64,000 nt of DNA from Halioglobus sp. (GTDB lineage: Bacteria; Pseudomonadota; Gammaproteobacteria; Pseudomonadales; Halieaceae). Within the stretch, counting starts at the first letter, position 1. Each line of letters begins with the position of its first letter. The notes under the pieces are model-generated. The model had not been told where the DNA came from. It searched no databases and saw only the letters and a list, made by a program, of their open reading frames with translations. Below are positions 34,033-42,195 of this stretch, one piece after another. The DNA is taken from the NCBI GenBank assembly GCA_002699145.1, contig PABK01000013.1, forward strand, positions 1 to 64,000, written 5' to 3'. A program made the translations under genes and the position numbers.

Positions 34033-34974
34033 TTAACCGGCGCGTTGTTTTTGCCGCGGCGGGGGCGACGCGCCAACGTGCCGTTCGCCGCGCAGGCGCG
34101 CCAGTTCGATCTGCCGCTGCCGCTCGCGGAAGGCGGCGCGCTGCTGCGGCGTCTGGCGATCGTGACAGTACGGGCAACACACGCCCTTTTCATACCTGTC
34201 CGACGCCTTGTCGGCAGCGGTGATGGGACGCCGACAACCGTAACACTGGTCGTAACTTCCCTTCTGCAGACGCTGGTCCACCGAGACGCGGTTGTCGAAA
34301 ACGAAACACTCGCCCTCCCAGGCCGAGTCCTGCACGGGCACTTCCTCGAGGTATTTGAGGATGCCGCCCTGCAGGTGATAGACCTCCTCGAAACCCTCGT
34401 CCAGCATGAATGCCGAAGCTTTCTCACAGCGGATCCCGCCGGTGCAGTACATGGCTACTCGCTTGTGACGCGCCGGATCCAGATGCTCGCGCACGAACGC
34501 GGGGAAGTCGCGAAAATTTTCGGTATGCGGGTCCAGCGCGCCGCGGAAACTGCCGATGCTGCACTCGTAGTCGTTGCGCGTATCGATCAGCAACACCTCC
34601 GGGTCGTCGACCAACGCGTTCCAGTCGCGCGGCTGGACATAGGTACCCACGCGCCGGTTGGGATCGATACCCGCCACGCCCATGGTCACGATTTCCTTCT
34701 TCAGCTTGACCTTCATGCGGTGAAACGGCAGGTGGTCATCGAAGGACTCCTTGTGCTCGATATCCGCCAGCCGTGGATCGCCACGCAGGTGCGCCAAGAC
34801 ACTGTCGATCCCCTGTCGACTGCCGGCGATGGTGCCGTTGATGCCCTCGTGCGCCAGCAACAGGGTACCCCTGGCGCCAGCAGCCAGGCAGACATCCAGC
34901 AGCGGCTCGCGCAGTTCGCGGTAATCTTCGAGGGTGACGAATTTGTACAGTGCGGCGACGACGATCTCGTTCAC
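34033..34974 (-). CDS. trhO: tRNA uridine(34) hydroxylase, rhodanese-like
   Basis: A 313-residue TrhO/YceA protein. The N-terminal acylphosphatase-like domain has [13 protein letters not shown]. The rhodanese domain has the active-site loop [11 protein letters not shown] with Cys177. A C-terminal Cys-rich segment (CYGCRRP and CCPYCHD) is probably zinc-binding. TrhO makes 5-hydroxyuridine at the tRNA wobble position using oxygen. The GTG at 34974 begins the conserved fold; a longer in-frame reading runs into bolA. The start is 8 bases after the bolA stop, so the two are co-transcribed. Confidence 0.92.
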   Translation of the reverse strand: MNEIVVAALYKFVTLEDYRELREPLLDVCLAAGARGTLLLAHEGINGTIAGSRQGIDSVLAHLRGDPRLADIEHKESFDDHLPFHRMKVKLKKEIVTMGVAGIDPNRRVGTYVQPRDWNALVDDPEVLLIDTRNDYECSIGSFRGALDPHTENFRDFPAFVREHLDPARHKRVAMYCTGGIRCEKASAFMLDEGFEEVYHLQGGILKYLEEVPVQDSAWEGECFVFDNRVSVDQRLQKGSYDQCYGCRRPITAADKASDRYEKGVCCPYCHDRQTPQQRAAFRERQRQIELARLRGERHVGASPPPRQKQRAG

Positions 34975-34982
34975 GGGCAATC

Positions 34983-35306
34983 TCAGGAAGCTTCGGCCTT
35001 GCTGCCGCCGAGACACGCCGGCGACTCGGGCGCCCCGCCACTGCGCTGCTGCCATTCCGCCGGGGTATAGGTGTGCAGGGCCAGCGCGTGCACCGGACCG
35101 TCGAGCGGGCCCGCCAGGGCAGCGTAAACGGCCTGGTGGCGGGCGACGCGGGAGCGGCCCTCGAAGGCGGCGCTGACCAGAACCACGCGAAAATGTGTCT
35201 CGGAATTCTCCGGCACGCTGTGCTGGTCGCTCTCGTTGGCGACCTGCAAATGCTGCGGGTCAAAACCCTCGCGCAGTTGCGTTTCAATTTCCTGCTGGAC
35301 ACTCAT
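34983..35306 (-). CDS. bolA: BolA family protein
   Basis: A 107-residue BolA-type protein: [21 protein letters not shown] carries the conserved HxVP-type stretch, and [11 protein letters not shown] and [13 protein letters not shown] are the C-terminal signature. BolA proteins bind a [2Fe-2S] cluster with monothiol glutaredoxins and act in iron-sulfur trafficking, stress response and morphology. Fourteen upstream in-frame residues exist, but [11 protein letters not shown] at 35306 matches the family start. The C-terminus is slightly extended (Gly/Ser/Ala-rich). It heads a two-gene unit with trhO. Confidence 0.9.
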   Translation of the reverse strand: MSVQQEIETQLREGFDPQHLQVANESDQHSVPENSETHFRVVLVSAAFEGRSRVARHQAVYAALAGPLDGPVHALALHTYTPAEWQQRSGGAPESPACLGGSKAEAS

Positions 35307-35372
35307 CTTTGCAAACCGGGTAAACGCCTGGGAGTGCAATTTTAGCAAACGCGCTGTCGCGCCGACAGGGGG

Positions 35373-36413
35373 TCAGGATTCGCGCCGGCGACGGGCCGCG
35401 CGAAACTGACCCGGGGTCTGCCCGGTCCATTTCTTGAAGGAGCGATGAAACGCGCTGGGGTCGGTAAAACCCATCTGCATCGCCACGTCATTGATGGACA
35501 GCTCCTGGCGGTCCAGGCAGAGAATCGCGGCCTCGCATCGCGCCTCGTCCTTGAGCCGCTGGAAAGTCGTGCCCTCGCGCTTGAGACGCCGGCGCAGGGT
35601 CGGCGCCGACATGTTCAGCGCCGCACTGATGGTCTCGAAACCGGGAAACCCCTCGCTGAAATCGTGGCCGATCATGGCTTTGACCTGTGCCGACAGGTTG
35701 TCAGCGTCGAGGTTGTTCTCCATCAGCAGCAGCTGGTACGGCGCGGTGCGCAGGAACTCGCGCAGGGAGTGCTCGGTGTGCACGATGGGCCAGGCCAGGC
35801 AGGCGCTGTCGAAGTACAGCAGGTCGTGCGGCTGGCCAAAGTACAGCGGGCAACCAAACAGCCTCTCGTATTTCTCCAGCCGCTGCGGCCGGCTGCCGGC
35901 GAAATCCACGCGCTTGAGCTCCAGCGGGCGCCCGCACAACCAGCCGAAGAAGCGGTGCCACATGGACAGGCCATAGGCGTCGGAGACGCCGACGCGGGCG
36001 CGTTGCAGGTGCGCGCTGGAGCGATAACCCACGCGCGCGTAATGGTCGCTGAAGTTGGCGTAGAGCTGGCTGCGCTCGTCGAAGAAGGTGCGGTAGAACT
36101 CCGAGGCGCGCTGGATGGCCTGGCCGAGGTTGCCACAGGAGATGATGCAGTAGCACATCATACGAAAAGCGCCCGGGGTGACAAGGTCGCTGCCGGTGGT
36201 GCCGAAGGTTTCGTCCTGCAGCTGGCTCAGCACACTCTGGTAGACACGCGAGTATTGCATCGCGCTGACCTCGGCGCGGTAGGCCGGGTCCGTCTCGTCC
36301 AGGGGATTGAACTCCAGGCCGGCATCGTTCAGCACCGCGCTGAAATCGTAGCCGTTGTCCCCCACCATGCGCAGCAGGGTACGCACGAATCGGGTCGGCA
36401 CGCGGTCGCTCAT
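35373..36413 (-). CDS. AraC-family transcriptional regulator
   Basis: A 346-residue regulator with the N-terminal Arabinose_bd-like ligand domain (about 20-200; MCYCIISCGNLGQAIQRASEFY) and two C-terminal helix-turn-helix motifs (about 265-342; LSINDVAMQMGFTDPSAFHRSF then WTGQTPGQFR). Regulators of this class (OruR/ArgR-like) commonly control amino acid, fatty acid or aromatic catabolism. No catabolic gene adjoins it, so the target is unknown. It is divergent from the gene at 36571. Confidence 0.88.
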   Translation of the reverse strand: MSDRVPTRFVRTLLRMVGDNGYDFSAVLNDAGLEFNPLDETDPAYRAEVSAMQYSRVYQSVLSQLQDETFGTTGSDLVTPGAFRMMCYCIISCGNLGQAIQRASEFYRTFFDERSQLYANFSDHYARVGYRSSAHLQRARVGVSDAYGLSMWHRFFGWLCGRPLELKRVDFAGSRPQRLEKYERLFGCPLYFGQPHDLLYFDSACLAWPIVHTEHSLREFLRTAPYQLLLMENNLDADNLSAQVKAMIGHDFSEGFPGFETISAALNMSAPTLRRRLKREGTTFQRLKDEARCEAAILCLDRQELSINDVAMQMGFTDPSAFHRSFKKWTGQTPGQFRAARRRRES

Positions 36414-36535
36414 AAACGGAACAGGGCTGTCGGTCTGCGGGCTGCCAATAGTACCAGAAGTGGTGCGGCCCCGGCAGCCGAAAGAAGCGGTAACAGTACC
36501 CCCGCCGGAGGGGCGATGTCACCGTCGCAAGGGCG

Positions 36536-36541
36536 TATACT
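36536..36541 (+). promoter_or_regulatory. -10 box upstream of the repeat-motif protein gene
   Basis: TATACT lies 29 bases before the ATG at 36571, with GGAG at 7 bases from the ATG. No good -35 element is seen at the right distance, so activation or weak expression is possible. Confidence 0.3.
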
Positions 36542-36570
36542 GGCGGGATAACAGGTGGCGGAGACCTGTC

Positions 36571-37416
36571 ATGAGCAATCGCTACAACGTGTATTACGCG
36601 GGCCAGGTGCGGGAAGGGATGGATCCGGCCGTGGTGCGCCAAAACCTGGGGAAGCTGTTCAAGGCCGACGCGGCGACCCTGGACAAGCTGTTCAGCGGCA
36701 AGATACAGCTGCTCAAGAGAGACTGCGACGAGCCCATGGCGCAGAAGTACAAGGCGGCGATGGAACGCGCCGGCGCCCAGCCGATTCTGCGCGCGATGCA
36801 GGAAGAAGAGGACCCCGCGCAGGGTGCGCCGCAACGGCCCGCCAACAGCGCACCCGCCGACGCCGGTCGACCGATGACCGCCGCGGAGAAAATCGCCGCC
36901 CTGGCCGCCGCCGAGGATGACAGGCGCTTTCAGGCGAACGCCGAACCCACTCCCGAGGAACCTCCCGAGGCACCGGCCTACGCCGACGAGATCGGTTTGA
37001 TCATAGAGCCGGTGGGCAGCGCCATACTGCGCGACAACGAACGCACCACCCCGCCGAGCGTGAATGTCGACGTCTCCGCACTGGAGGTGGACGACAGCGC
37101 ACAACGACTCTCCGCGGAGCCGCCACCGCCGCCACCCGCTCCCGATACCAGCCAACTGGATATGGGCGAGGTCGGGGACAGCATTCCCAATCTGCCCTCC
37201 TCTGCCGCGCCACTGGACCCGGACACCAGTGCACTGGACCTGGACCCGGCGCAAACCGGATTCGAGGACTGTGCGGCCCCGCCGGCGCCGCCGCCGCAAC
37301 TGGACCTGTCCGGCCTGGACCTGGCCGCGACCGGCAGCGACGTCCTCGAAGAGCGCTACCGCCGCCGTGAGACCCCGCCCCCACCGGCCACGGACCACCT
37401 GTCACTGGACGACTGA
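36571..37416 (+). CDS. Uncharacterised protein with repeated D-x-S-x-L-D motifs
   Basis: A 281-residue soluble protein. The first 75 residues form a compact domain (YNVYYAGQVREGMDP, then LFSGKIQLLKRDCDEPMAQKY) seen in several gammaproteobacterial proteins of unknown role, often before membrane or zinc-ribbon domains. The rest is Pro/Ala/Glu/Asp-rich and probably disordered. It carries a motif repeated four times: DVSALEV (167-173), DTSQLDM (192-198), DTSALDL (218-224), DLSGLDL (245-251), plus a looser copy, DHLSLDD, as the C-terminal seven residues. The repeats look like linear binding motifs. No signal peptide or membrane segment. Function unknown. Confidence 0.75.
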   Translation: MSNRYNVYYAGQVREGMDPAVVRQNLGKLFKADAATLDKLFSGKIQLLKRDCDEPMAQKYKAAMERAGAQPILRAMQEEEDPAQGAPQRPANSAPADAGRPMTAAEKIAALAAAEDDRRFQANAEPTPEEPPEAPAYADEIGLIIEPVGSAILRDNERTTPPSVNVDVSALEVDDSAQRLSAEPPPPPPAPDTSQLDMGEVGDSIPNLPSSAAPLDPDTSALDLDPAQTGFEDCAAPPAPPPQLDLSGLDLAATGSDVLEERYRRRETPPPPATDHLSLDD

Positions 37417-37432
37417 GCGCCCGCCCCGGGCC

Positions 37433-38809
37433 TCACTCCACCTTCGCCGGCAGTTTTACCCGTACCTGCAGCCCCGGGTTGTTGCTACCCAGCTCCACCG
37501 AGCCGTGGTGGTACTGGGCGATGGCCTGTACCAGGCTCAGACCGAGGCCGTGGCCGGGAGTCTCACCGCGGCTGGATTCGACGCGGTAGAAGCGCCGGAA
37601 CACGTTTTTGCGCTCCACCGCGGGAATGCCCGGCCCGGAATCGCCGATGATCACGCTGTGTCCCTCGCCGCTTTCCCGCAGCCGTACCTCGATACGGCCG
37701 CCCTCAGGCGTGTACTTGACGGCGTTGTCGAGAATGTTGGCGAACATCTGGAACAGCAGGTCCGCCTCGCCGCTGCAGACCTGTTCCCGCGGCGCATCCA
37801 GGACCAGCTCGATAGCGCGCTCCTGGGCCAGTGGCTCGTACAGCTCGACCACGTCCTGCAGCAGCGCGCGCAGACCGACCTGCGCGCCGCCGCTAAGGCG
37901 TTTGCCTGACTCCAGCGCGGAAATTCGCAGCGACGCATTGAAGGACGCCAGCAGGTCGTCGCACTCCTCGATCACGCGGTCGAGTTCCTCGCGCTCGCCT
38001 CCATTGAGATCCGCGCGCAACTGGCTCAGCTCGTTGCGCATGCGAGTCAGCGGTGTGCGCAGGTCGTGGGCGATGTTGTCCGAGACCCGGCGCACGCCCT
38101 GCATCAGTGACTCCATCTGCTCCAACATCTGGTTGACGACCCGTGCCAGCGCGCCGACGTAGCCCTCCTCCTCCTCGACCTGCAAACGCTCGCCCGGGTT
38201 GCTGCGAATGATGCGCGAGATATCGCGGTTGAGTTCTTCCACGCGATTCAGCGTCCTGGCGGCGCTGAAGAATCCGCCGGTCACGCCCAGCAGTATGGTG
38301 GCGACCATCACCCGCACCAGGTTGCTGAACACCAGCCGGGCGCTGTCCACAATGTCCGCGTAGTCGCGCGCCACGATGACGCGATAATCCCGGCCCAGGT
38401 CCAGCGGGCGGGCGATGAAGTCAACGTCTACGGAGCCGTCCCAGTCCTGCAGCGCCAGCTCGAAACCGAGCCAGCCATCGTCCAGTTCAGTGTAGCGCGG
38501 CGCGGCGGGAAGATCGCCGAAGACGCGTGCGCCCGCGCTGTCGGTGACCAGGTAGTAGAAGCGGTGTACGGTCGGCCGCGTCGTCTGGTCCGTCACGTAC
38601 TGCTCGACACCGGGCAGCCCCTGGCCGCGATATACCAGTTCCAGTGTCTGCAGTTCCTCGAGGATCGATTCACCCAGTTCCTCGAACAGTGAATAACTGA
38701 AATACAGGTAGAACGCACCCATGACCAGGAACACGCCTGCGCTCAGGGCGGTGACGTACTTGACGATATAGCGAAAAGTGAGGCTGCGCAGGACCTGGCT
38801 GACTTGCAC
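37433..38809 (-). CDS. Sensor histidine kinase
   Basis: A 458-residue membrane kinase. TM1 is at about 18-38, a periplasmic sensor (about 39-160) follows, TM2 is at about 163-182, then a HAMP linker, the H-box SDNIAHDLRTPLTRMRNE with phospho-acceptor His248, the N-box NILDNAVKYTPEGG, and G-boxes GDSGPGIP and GHGLGLSLVQAIAQYHHG. It starts with GTG 8 bases after the response regulator stop. The partner is the OmpR-type regulator upstream. The stimulus is unknown. Confidence 0.93.
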   Translation of the reverse strand: MQVSQVLRSLTFRYIVKYVTALSAGVFLVMGAFYLYFSYSLFEELGESILEELQTLELVYRGQGLPGVEQYVTDQTTRPTVHRFYYLVTDSAGARVFGDLPAAPRYTELDDGWLGFELALQDWDGSVDVDFIARPLDLGRDYRVIVARDYADIVDSARLVFSNLVRVMVATILLGVTGGFFSAARTLNRVEELNRDISRIIRSNPGERLQVEEEEGYVGALARVVNQMLEQMESLMQGVRRVSDNIAHDLRTPLTRMRNELSQLRADLNGGEREELDRVIEECDDLLASFNASLRISALESGKRLSGGAQVGLRALLQDVVELYEPLAQERAIELVLDAPREQVCSGEADLLFQMFANILDNAVKYTPEGGRIEVRLRESGEGHSVIIGDSGPGIPAVERKNVFRRFYRVESSRGETPGHGLGLSLVQAIAQYHHGSVELGSNNPGLQVRVKLPAKVE

Positions 38810-38817
38810 CGCGGCGG

Positions 38818-39507
38818 CTACCCGTTGTCGCCACCGGGCCCGAGCCGATAGCCGGCTCCGCGCACGGTCGCCAGCATCGGCGGGTCGAAATCGCGATCGA
38901 TTTTCTGCCGCAGCCGGGAAATATGCACATCGATGACATTGGTCTGCGGGTCGAAGTGATAGCCCCAGACATGCTCCAGCAGCATCGCCCGCGTCACCAC
39001 CTGCCCGGCGTGGCGCATGAGGTACTCCAGCAGCTTGTACTCGCGCGGCTGCAGGGTAATCTCGACGCCATCGCGCTCGACATGCTGGCGCAGCAGGTCC
39101 ATGGAGAGGCCGCCGACCTGCAACGTGGTCTGGGTGCTGGCCGCGACCGCGGCGCGCCGCTGCAACACTTCCAGGCGGGCGAGCAGTTCGGCCACGGAAA
39201 AGGGCTTGACCAGGTAGTCATCCGCCCCGCTGTGCAGCCCCTGCACCCGGTCGTCGACATCGCCCAGGGCGCTCAGCACCAGCACGGGGGTCAGGTCGCC
39301 GTCCTGGCGCAGGGCCTGGATAAGCTGCAGCCCGTCCATGCGCGGCATCATGCGGTCGACAACCAGCACATCGAAGGCGCCGGCGCGGGCCGCCGCCAGG
39401 CCCGCCTCGCCGTCACCCGCGGCAGCGCACTGGTGTCCGGCAGCGGTGAGTTCGTTGACGATAAACTCACTGACCTGCCTGTCGTCCTCCACCAACAATA
39501 TATTCAT
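38818..39507 (-). CDS. OmpR-family response regulator
   Basis: A 229-residue regulator. The receiver has the acidic pair in LLVEDDRQV, phospho-acceptor Asp51 (VVDRMMPRMDG) and Lys99 (YLVKPFSVAELLARLEVLQRR). The C-terminal winged helix has LQPREYKLLEYLMRHAGQVV and HVWGYHFDPQTNVIDVHISRLR. GGAG at 7 bases supports ATG 39507. It is transcribed with the histidine kinase. Upstream it is divergent from the RDD protein gene by about 84 bases. Confidence 0.94.
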   Translation of the reverse strand: MNILLVEDDRQVSEFIVNELTAAGHQCAAAGDGEAGLAAARAGAFDVLVVDRMMPRMDGLQLIQALRQDGDLTPVLVLSALGDVDDRVQGLHSGADDYLVKPFSVAELLARLEVLQRRAAVAASTQTTLQVGGLSMDLLRQHVERDGVEITLQPREYKLLEYLMRHAGQVVTRAMLLEHVWGYHFDPQTNVIDVHISRLRQKIDRDFDPPMLATVRGAGYRLGPGGDNG

Positions 39508-39579
39508 CGCACTGCTCCCGGGTGTTGACGCCAATTTAGCACGCTCGCCAAAGCCGCCTCAAACCGGCCCCGGTAATGC

Positions 39580-39585
39580 TACACT
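39580..39585 (+). promoter_or_regulatory. -10 box placed for a leaderless RDD-protein mRNA
   Basis: TACACT ends 6 bases before the ATG at 39592, so transcription would begin at or next to the initiation codon. No Shine-Dalgarno sequence precedes the ATG. The -35 region is weak. Confidence 0.35.
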
Positions 39586-39591
39586 GCGCCC

Positions 39592-40089
39592 ATGCCCGAC
39601 CCGCAAGTACTCCCTCCGCCCTCCCTGCTCCGACGCCTGGTCGCCATGCTGTACGACCTGTTCCTGGTCATCGCCGTGATCGCGGCGGTCAACGCTGCGG
39701 CACTGGGTATCCAGGTAAAGCTGCTGCACAGCGCAGACCACGCCCTGCACCCGCAGTTGGCGCAATTGCTCATCGTCGCCAGCGTATTCAGTTTCTTCAT
39801 ACTCTTCTGGTTGAAGCAGGGCCAGACCCTGGGCATGCAGGACTGGCGCATCAAGCTGGTGGGTTTTGACGGACGCGCGCTGACGCCGGGCAATACCCTG
39901 CTGCGCTGCTGCGCGGCGGCGCTGTCGGCCGCCTGCCTGGGCCTGGGCTACCTGTGGTGCCTGGTCGACCGGCGCGGCCGCTACTGGCACGATTACCTGT
40001 CGCGTACCGAACTGGTCCTGCTGCCGCCGCGCGCACGGCGCAGCGCCGGTGATACGGCCGGCGATACGCCCCGGGAGGCGCCGGATTGA
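39592..40089 (+). CDS. RDD-family membrane protein
   Basis: A 165-residue inner membrane protein of the RDD family with three membrane segments (about 18-42, 58-78, 98-118). RRLVAMLYDLFLVIAV carries the Arg-Asp that name the family, and GQTLGMQDWRIKLVG and DYLSRTELVLLPP follow. RDD proteins of this type sit near lptFG/pepA in many Gammaproteobacteria; some relatives are ion antiporters, but the role here is unknown. The next gene is pepA. Confidence 0.85.
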   Translation: MPDPQVLPPPSLLRRLVAMLYDLFLVIAVIAAVNAAALGIQVKLLHSADHALHPQLAQLLIVASVFSFFILFWLKQGQTLGMQDWRIKLVGFDGRALTPGNTLLRCCAAALSAACLGLGYLWCLVDRRGRYWHDYLSRTELVLLPPRARRSAGDTAGDTPREAPD

Positions 40090-40100
40090 GGCGCTGCCGG

Positions 40101-40129
40101 TTCAGTTTGCGTGCGCCTGCGCTTACACT
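40101..40129 (+). promoter_or_regulatory. Candidate promoter of pepA
   Basis: TTCAGT (40101-40106), a 17-base spacer and TACACT (40124-40129) lie 29 bases before the pepA ATG. Both hexamers deviate from consensus, but spacing is ideal. Confidence 0.4.
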
Positions 40130-40158
40130 AGCTCCCGTCAAACACCCGAGGAATGCAC

Positions 40159-41658
40159 ATGCCCAACCTGACATTTTCCGCCCGCGAGGTCGCCGACCCG
40201 GCCAGCGCCAGCAGCCAGTGCGCCGTCATCCCACTGTTCAGTGACAAGAAGAGCCTGCCCGCCGAAGCGCGCGCATTCGACCGCGCCGGCGACGGCGCCA
40301 TCAAGGCGGCCCTGGCGCTGGGGGACTTCAGCGCGCGCAAGGGCCAGACCCTGTTCCTGCCGGGCGCCGGGGGAGCCCGCCGCATGCTGCTGGTGGGTTG
40401 CGGCCAGGCGAAGAAGTTCGACCGCGCCGCCATGCGCGGTTTCTGCGCCGACCTGTACGGGGCGCTGAAGAAGACCACCGCCGGGAACGCCATGTTGCAC
40501 CTGGGCGCCCTGGGCCTGGGCAAGAAGGAGGCCTGCTGGTTCCTGGCCTACCTGGCGCGGCACCTGACCACCGCCGACTACCGCTACCGGGAGACGCTGA
40601 GCGAGCCGAAGCCGGCGCTCAAGCTCACGCGTTTCACCGTCAACCCCGGCGGCAAGGTGCCGGTGCGCGCGGCCGGCAAGGCCCTCAAGGAGGGCCGCCT
40701 CACTGGCCTGGGCATCAACGACGCCAGGGAACTGGCCAACCTGCCCGGCAACATCTGCACTCCCACCTACCTGGCCAGTGCGGCGCGCAAGCTGTCGCGC
40801 CGCTTCGACGCCATCAGCGTCAGCGTGCTGGAAGAGAAGAAAATGCGCGAGTTGGGCATGGGGTCGCTGCTGTCGGTATCCGCCGGCAGCCGCCAGCCCG
40901 CCAAGCTGATCGTCATGCACTACCGCGGCGGCCGCCCCGGCGCCGACCCCCACGTACTGGTGGGCAAGGGCATCACCTTCGACACCGGCGGCATCTCGCT
41001 CAAGCCGGGCGCCAAGATGGATGAAATGAAATTCGACATGGCCGGCGCCGCGAGTGTTTTCGGCACCCTGCGCGCCGTCGCCGAGATGAATTTGCCGATC
41101 AATGTGGTGGGCATAGTCGCCGCCGCGGAGAACATGCCCGGGGGCGGCGCCACCAAACCCGGCGACGTCGTGCGCAGCATGGCGGGCAAAACCATCGAGG
41201 TCCTCAACACGGACGCCGAGGGTCGGCTGGTGCTGTGCGATGCGCTGACTTACGCGCAGCGTTTCAAGCCGGCGACGGTTATCGACGTCGCCACCCTCAC
41301 CGGCGCCTGCGTCGTCGCCCTGGGCTCCCACGCCACCGGCCTGTTCGCCAATGACGACGATCTCGCCGAGCAGCTGCTGCAGGCCGGGACCGACAGCCAC
41401 GACCGGGCCTGGCGGATGCCGCTGTGGTCCGATTACCAGAAGTCCCTGGATAGCAACTTTGCCGACATGGCCAATATCGGCGGGCCCGGGGGCGGCAGCA
41501 TCACCGCCGCCTGCTTCCTGGCGCGCTTCTGCGAGGAGTACCGCTGGGCGCACCTGGACATTGCCGGTTCCGCCTGGAACAGCGCTCCCAAGGGCGCCAC
41601 CGGGCGCCCCGTCGCCCTGCTCACCCGCTACCTGCAGTCCCAGGCCGGCGACGCGTGA
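40159..41658 (+). CDS. pepA: Leucyl aminopeptidase (M17)
   Basis: A 499-residue cytosol aminopeptidase. The C-terminal catalytic domain has VGKGITFDTGGISLKPGA with the metal-binding Lys and Asp, and the M17 signature NTDAEGRLVL near residue 350. It removes N-terminal residues from peptides; in E. coli PepA also binds DNA in Xer recombination. GAGGA lies 6 bases before the ATG at 40159, so the in-frame ATG at 40153 is less likely. It is followed by holC in a GTGA overlap and then valS, the conserved gammaproteobacterial order. Confidence 0.95.
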   Translation: MPNLTFSAREVADPASASSQCAVIPLFSDKKSLPAEARAFDRAGDGAIKAALALGDFSARKGQTLFLPGAGGARRMLLVGCGQAKKFDRAAMRGFCADLYGALKKTTAGNAMLHLGALGLGKKEACWFLAYLARHLTTADYRYRETLSEPKPALKLTRFTVNPGGKVPVRAAGKALKEGRLTGLGINDARELANLPGNICTPTYLASAARKLSRRFDAISVSVLEEKKMRELGMGSLLSVSAGSRQPAKLIVMHYRGGRPGADPHVLVGKGITFDTGGISLKPGAKMDEMKFDMAGAASVFGTLRAVAEMNLPINVVGIVAAAENMPGGGATKPGDVVRSMAGKTIEVLNTDAEGRLVLCDALTYAQRFKPATVIDVATLTGACVVALGSHATGLFANDDDLAEQLLQAGTDSHDRAWRMPLWSDYQKSLDSNFADMANIGGPGGGSITAACFLARFCEEYRWAHLDIAGSAWNSAPKGATGRPVALLTRYLQSQAGDA

Positions 41659-42074
41659 CCCGCGTGGATTTCTACGTGCTGCAATCCGCGGACGCGGCGA
41701 CGCGCCTGCAGGTGGCGATGCGCCTGACGCAGAAGGCGTTCTCCCAGGGCCACAGGGTGTTCATCAACGCCGCCGACGAGGCGCAGGCGCACACCCTGGA
41801 CGAACAGCTGTGGAGCTTTCGCCCGGAGAGCTTCCTGCCCCACGGGCTGCATGGCGCACAGCACAGCGAAGGCATCGCCATCGGCTGGGGCCAGGAGCCC
41901 GCCGGGCACTCTGACCTGCTGGTCAACCTGCGCCTGGATGTACCGGCCTTCTTCAGCCGTTTCGAGCGGGTCGCGGAGGTGGTCACCCAGGACGCGGACA
42001 GCCTGGCGGCGCTGCGCAGCTCCTACCGTTTTTACCGCGAGCGCGGTTACGAGCTGAATAAACACGATCTCTGA
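41655..42074 (+). CDS. holC: DNA polymerase III subunit chi
   Basis: A 139-residue HolC protein that bridges the clamp loader to SSB. MTRVDFYVLQSAD, LTQKAFSQGHRVFINAADE and LDEQLWSFRPESFLPHGL are family signatures, as are HSDLLVNLRLDVPAFF-like stretches. The GTG start overlaps the pepA stop. It precedes valS by 121 bases. Confidence 0.93.
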   Translation: MTRVDFYVLQSADAATRLQVAMRLTQKAFSQGHRVFINAADEAQAHTLDEQLWSFRPESFLPHGLHGAQHSEGIAIGWGQEPAGHSDLLVNLRLDVPAFFSRFERVAEVVTQDADSLAALRSSYRFYRERGYELNKHDL

Positions 42075-42100
42075 ACCCGCCGTGCCGGGGCGCGGGAGTC

Positions 42101-42130
42101 TTTTCGCCGCCGCGGCGACTGGCGTATAAT
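42101..42130 (+). promoter_or_regulatory. Promoter of valS
   Basis: TTTTCG (42101-42106), an 18-base spacer and a consensus TATAAT (42125-42130) lie 65 bases upstream of the valS ATG. The leader would be about 59 bases. Confidence 0.5.
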
Positions 42131-42195
42131 GCCCGGCCTCGCCAGACCCGGTTGCCGGCGTCGGCCCCAGTCACCTGCTGCCGGATCTTCACCCC

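Noticed and set aside
35701-37398. Minus-strand frame of 565 codons spanning the AraC gene and the gene at 36571
   Set aside because: Composition is Arg/Gly/Val-rich without folds and it cuts through two genes with clear starts and ribosome sites.
40138-41553. Minus-strand 471-codon frame opposite pepA
   Set aside because: Antisense to a complete aminopeptidase with all active-site motifs.
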